From the NCBI GenBank assembly GCA_947629195.1, contig CANRCS010000042.1, positions 1-8,323 of the forward strand: a stretch of DNA of 8,323 nucleotides, written 5' to 3'. The DNA comes from an uncultured Bacilli bacterium. Its GTDB lineage: Bacteria; Bacillota_I; Bacilli_A; RF39; UBA660. Under the pieces are notes generated by a model. The model was not told the DNA's origin and made no database searches. It worked only from the letters and a program-made list of their open reading frames with translations. Positions 6,507 to 8,323 of the stretch are shown piece after piece. Positions within the stretch are counted from its first letter, which is position 1. The number at the start of each line of letters is the position of its first letter. The position numbers and the translations under genes were made by a program.

Positions 6507-7214
6507 ATGAATATTAAAAAAATTTATGTTGCCTTAATTGCTTTATTTGCTCTTATAAATATTACAGGTTGTTCTAATCCTTTTCAAAAAGAAGCAATTA
6601 TAGTAAATAATACAACAAAAGATACTGACATAAAAGAAAATCAAAACGATACTAATATTAAAATAGATAATAATGAAAATATAATTATAGAAGATATTGA
6701 TGAAATTGATGCACAAAATGAAGAAGAAATTGTTAATTATTTTGAAGAAACAGAAGATAATGTCACACATACATTAAATAATAGTGATAATAGTGAAACT
6801 TCAAAAAATAAAGTTACAAACTTTTTTGTAGATGCAATTGATTTTATATTTTATGAAAAAGAAATTAATGGAGTAAAATTTAATGACTTAACAGATAGTG
6901 CGAAAAGTAAAATTTTAAATGTCGTTGATAGAGTTGATACATCTATTGAAAATAAATTTCCTAACTATAAAGAAAATATAAAGGACAATTCTACAAAAGT
7001 ATATACAGAAGTTAGTGATAAAATAAAAGAAGGGATTAACTATTTAGAAGAAAAAACAGAAGATAAAATTGGAACTGAAAATTATGACAATCTTAAAGAT
7101 AATTACGAAGAAGTAAAAGATAAAACTAAAAATGGTTTTGATAAAATAAAAGATGTTATTGTAGGTACTAAAGATAAAATTAAAAATTGGTATGAAGAAA
7201 AAACAGGTAAATAG
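6507..7214 (+). CDS. Putative lipoprotein with amphipathic helical C-terminus
   Basis: The 235-residue product has a lipoprotein signal: MNIKKIY, a hydrophobic stretch and the lipobox ITGC with Cys22, so it is probably processed by signal peptidase II and anchored by lipid on the outer face of the membrane. Residues 23-100 are a low-complexity, acidic Asn/Asp/Glu-rich linker. Residues 100-150 look folded (FFVDAIDFIFYEKEINGVKF, then NVVDRVDTSIENKFPNYKENI). From about 150 to 235 there is a continuous amphipathic helix pattern with Lys/Glu/Asp repeats such as DKTKNGFDKIKDVI and TKDKIKNWYEEK, similar in style to apolipoprotein or LEA-like helices. GGGAG stands nine bases before the ATG, inside the end of the HD gene, so translation may be coupled. 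It ends at a terminator. I do not recognise a named family. Confidence 0.85.
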   Translation: MNIKKIYVALIALFALINITGCSNPFQKEAIIVNNTTKDTDIKENQNDTNIKIDNNENIIIEDIDEIDAQNEEEIVNYFEETEDNVTHTLNNSDNSETSKNKVTNFFVDAIDFIFYEKEINGVKFNDLTDSAKSKILNVVDRVDTSIENKFPNYKENIKDNSTKVYTEVSDKIKEGINYLEEKTEDKIGTENYDNLKDNYEEVKDKTKNGFDKIKDVIVGTKDKIKNWYEEKTGK

Positions 7215-7244
7215 ATACTTAAAAATAGTATCTTTTTATTTTAT
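7213..7244 (+). terminator. Rho-independent terminator after the lipoprotein gene
   Basis: Seven-base arms AGATACT (7213-7219) and AGTATCT (7227-7233) flank a 7-base loop and run into TTTTATTTTAT. The first arm shares two bases with the TAG stop codon. The stem is short, so termination may be partial and some transcripts could read into the AddB-like gene. Confidence 0.65.
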
Positions 7245-7266
7245 CCTACTAATTTATTAGACTTGA

Positions 7267-7275
7267 TGTTATAAT
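7267..7275 (+). promoter_or_regulatory. Extended -10 promoter before the AddB-like gene
   Basis: TGTTATAAT is a complete extended -10 element (TGn followed by TATAAT), which can work without a -35 box; none is seen 17 bases upstream. The -10 ends 17 bases before the ATG, and the AGGTGAT ribosome binding site (7282-7288) begins where transcription should start. Confidence 0.5.
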
Positions 7276-7292
7276 TATTATAGGTGATTAAC

Positions 7293-8323
7293 ATGAATTA
7301 TATAAAAGATAATACATTACTTGTAATACCTAATAATATTAAAGAAAATGTACTTAAAAAACTAAATGATAATAAGAAATTATTCAATATAAAAATAATG
7401 TCTTTAGATGAACTTAAAAAAAGATATACTTTTGATTATGATAATAATACTATAATGTACTTAGTAAAAAAATATAATGTAAAAGTAGATATAGCTATAA
7501 CTTATATAAAAAATATGTATTATTTAGAAGATAGAATATATAATTCAAATAAACTTAATAACTTAAATAAATTAAAAATAGAATTAATAGATAATAATTT
7601 ACTAATTTTTGATAATTTATTCATAAATTTATTAAAAGAAAAACATGTTGTTATCTATGGTTATGATTATATTGATAAATATACAAAAAAAATTCTTAAT
7701 GAAATTAACAATATAACTGATGTTCAAATAATAGATAAAAAAAATACTTTAAATAATGAAATAGTAATTAATGAATTTGAAAATATAGAAGATGAAATTG
7801 AATTTGTTGCAGTAAAAATAATTGAACTTTTAAAAAATGGAGTAGATATTAAAAATATAAAACTATCAAATGTAGATAGTGAATATAAATATATGTTAAG
7901 TAATATCTTTAAATTTTATAATATACCTATTAATTTAGATGATGGTATTAGTATTTATGAAACAAAAATAGGGAGTTTATTTTTAGAATATTGTAAAGAT
8001 AATAATTTTGAAGATGCACTAGAAAAACTTAAAAGTAATATAAATTTAAATAATGAAGAAAATTTAGAAATATATAATAAAATTATAAATATATGTAATA
8101 GTTATGATATTTATGATATAGATGATAATATTTATAAATGTTTAATATATTCTCTAAAAAATACACGTATTAATTTTAATAAATTAGAAAATAAAGTTGA
8201 AATAATAGATATAAAAGATAATGTAATTTCTGATAATTTATATATTTTTCTATTGGGATTTAATCAAGGAATTATACCTAAAATTTATAAAGATGAAGAT
8301 TATATATGTGATAATTTAAAAGA
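7293..8323 (+). CDS. AddB/RexB-like helicase-nuclease subunit, N-terminal part (cut by window edge)
   Basis: Translation from the ATG gives 343 codons without a stop, running off the right edge. The best match in my judgement is the B subunit of the AddAB/RexAB double-strand-break repair enzyme, an inactive UvrD-like helicase that ends in a PD-(D/E)XK nuclease. Support: residues 161-181 (FENIEDEIEFVAVKIIELL) followed by the stretch to 225 follow the usual order of a UvrD-like region, with a helix listing the interval between branches, then NIPINLDDG at 200-208; and LYIFLLGFNQGIIPK (316-330) with DEDYICD just after matches the AddB pattern with a Gly-x-Asn-x-Gly-x-x-Pro core. No Walker A motif is present at the N-terminus; Bacillus AddB has one, while streptococcal RexB lacks it. 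The sequence is extreme in Asn, Lys, Ile and Asp. Start: AGGTGAT four bases upstream. The nuclease domain, and probably an addA gene, should follow outside the window. Confidence 0.7.
   Translation, partial: MNYIKDNTLLVIPNNIKENVLKKLNDNKKLFNIKIMSLDELKKRYTFDYDNNTIMYLVKKYNVKVDIAITYIKNMYYLEDRIYNSNKLNNLNKLKIELIDNNLLIFDNLFINLLKEKHVVIYGYDYIDKYTKKILNEINNITDVQIIDKKNTLNNEIVINEFENIEDEIEFVAVKIIELLKNGVDIKNIKLSNVDSEYKYMLSNIFKFYNIPINLDDGISIYETKIGSLFLEYCKDNNFEDALEKLKSNINLNNEENLEIYNKIINICNSYDIYDIDDNIYKCLIYSLKNTRINFNKLENKVEIIDIKDNVISDNLYIFLLGFNQGIIPKIYKDEDYICDNLK

Noticed and set aside
6543..6770. A 75-codon minus-strand open frame encoding a Phe/Ile-rich hydrophobic peptide.
   Set aside because: It is antisense to the Asn/Lys/Glu-rich part of the lipoprotein, which automatically yields Phe and Ile codons; no start signals are seen.
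1..8323. Use of the Mycoplasma genetic code (TGA as Trp).
   Set aside because: About a dozen Trp codons were checked and all are TGG, with no in-frame TGA. In DNA this AT-rich, a TGA-reading organism would be expected to use TGA for many of them.
1..8323. CRISPR array, insertion sequence, tRNA or rRNA gene.
   Set aside because: No regularly spaced repeats, no terminal inverted repeats with a transposase, and no GC-rich cloverleaf or rRNA-like stretch were found on either strand.

Overview
The window reads as a stretch of a very AT-rich bacterial chromosome. The gene set and style point to Bacillota, probably a small-genome Bacilli or Mollicutes-like lineage. The clues are AGGAGG/AGGTGAT ribosome binding sites, TTGNNN-17-TATAAT promoters, an M29 aminopeptidase of AmpS type, a YetF/DUF421 membrane protein, Asn/Lys/Ile-rich proteins and short intergenic gaps closed by hairpin terminators. 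Every tryptophan codon I checked is TGG and no gene contains an in-frame TGA, so the standard bacterial code fits and the Mycoplasma code does not. The phylum-level assignment is inference.

Left part, minus strand (1-3190): the M29 metallo-aminopeptidase gene comes first, then a hairpin terminator, then uvrB with its own candidate promoter. uvrB runs off the left edge and lacks its C-terminal UVR domain here. The aminopeptidase promoter lies back to back with the promoter of an unrecognised 214-residue protein on the plus strand (3264-3908).

Middle part, plus strand (3900-5990): a YetF-type membrane protein, then a gene whose first 90 residues look like a two-helix VirB2/TrbC-type pilin module. 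That module is joined by a charged linker to a cysteine-bearing domain predicted to lie outside the membrane. Each gene is followed by its own terminator. The gap at 5800-5991 holds a long interrupted palindrome, a terminator and a promoter.

Right part, plus strand (5992-8323): an HD-domain phosphohydrolase and a lipoprotein form a two-gene operon with a 5-base gap. After a terminator comes the N-terminal part of what looks like an AddB/RexB-type subunit of a helicase-nuclease, cut by the right edge. uvrB and the AddB-like gene, on opposite strands at the two edges, are both DNA-repair genes. The genes between them are mostly envelope proteins or unknowns and form no obvious pathway.

I see no tRNA, rRNA, insertion sequence, CRISPR array or riboswitch. 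The least explained items are the pilin-like fusion protein with its TGTGAYACA motifs, the palindrome at 5834-5868, the unknown 214-residue protein and the helical lipoprotein.
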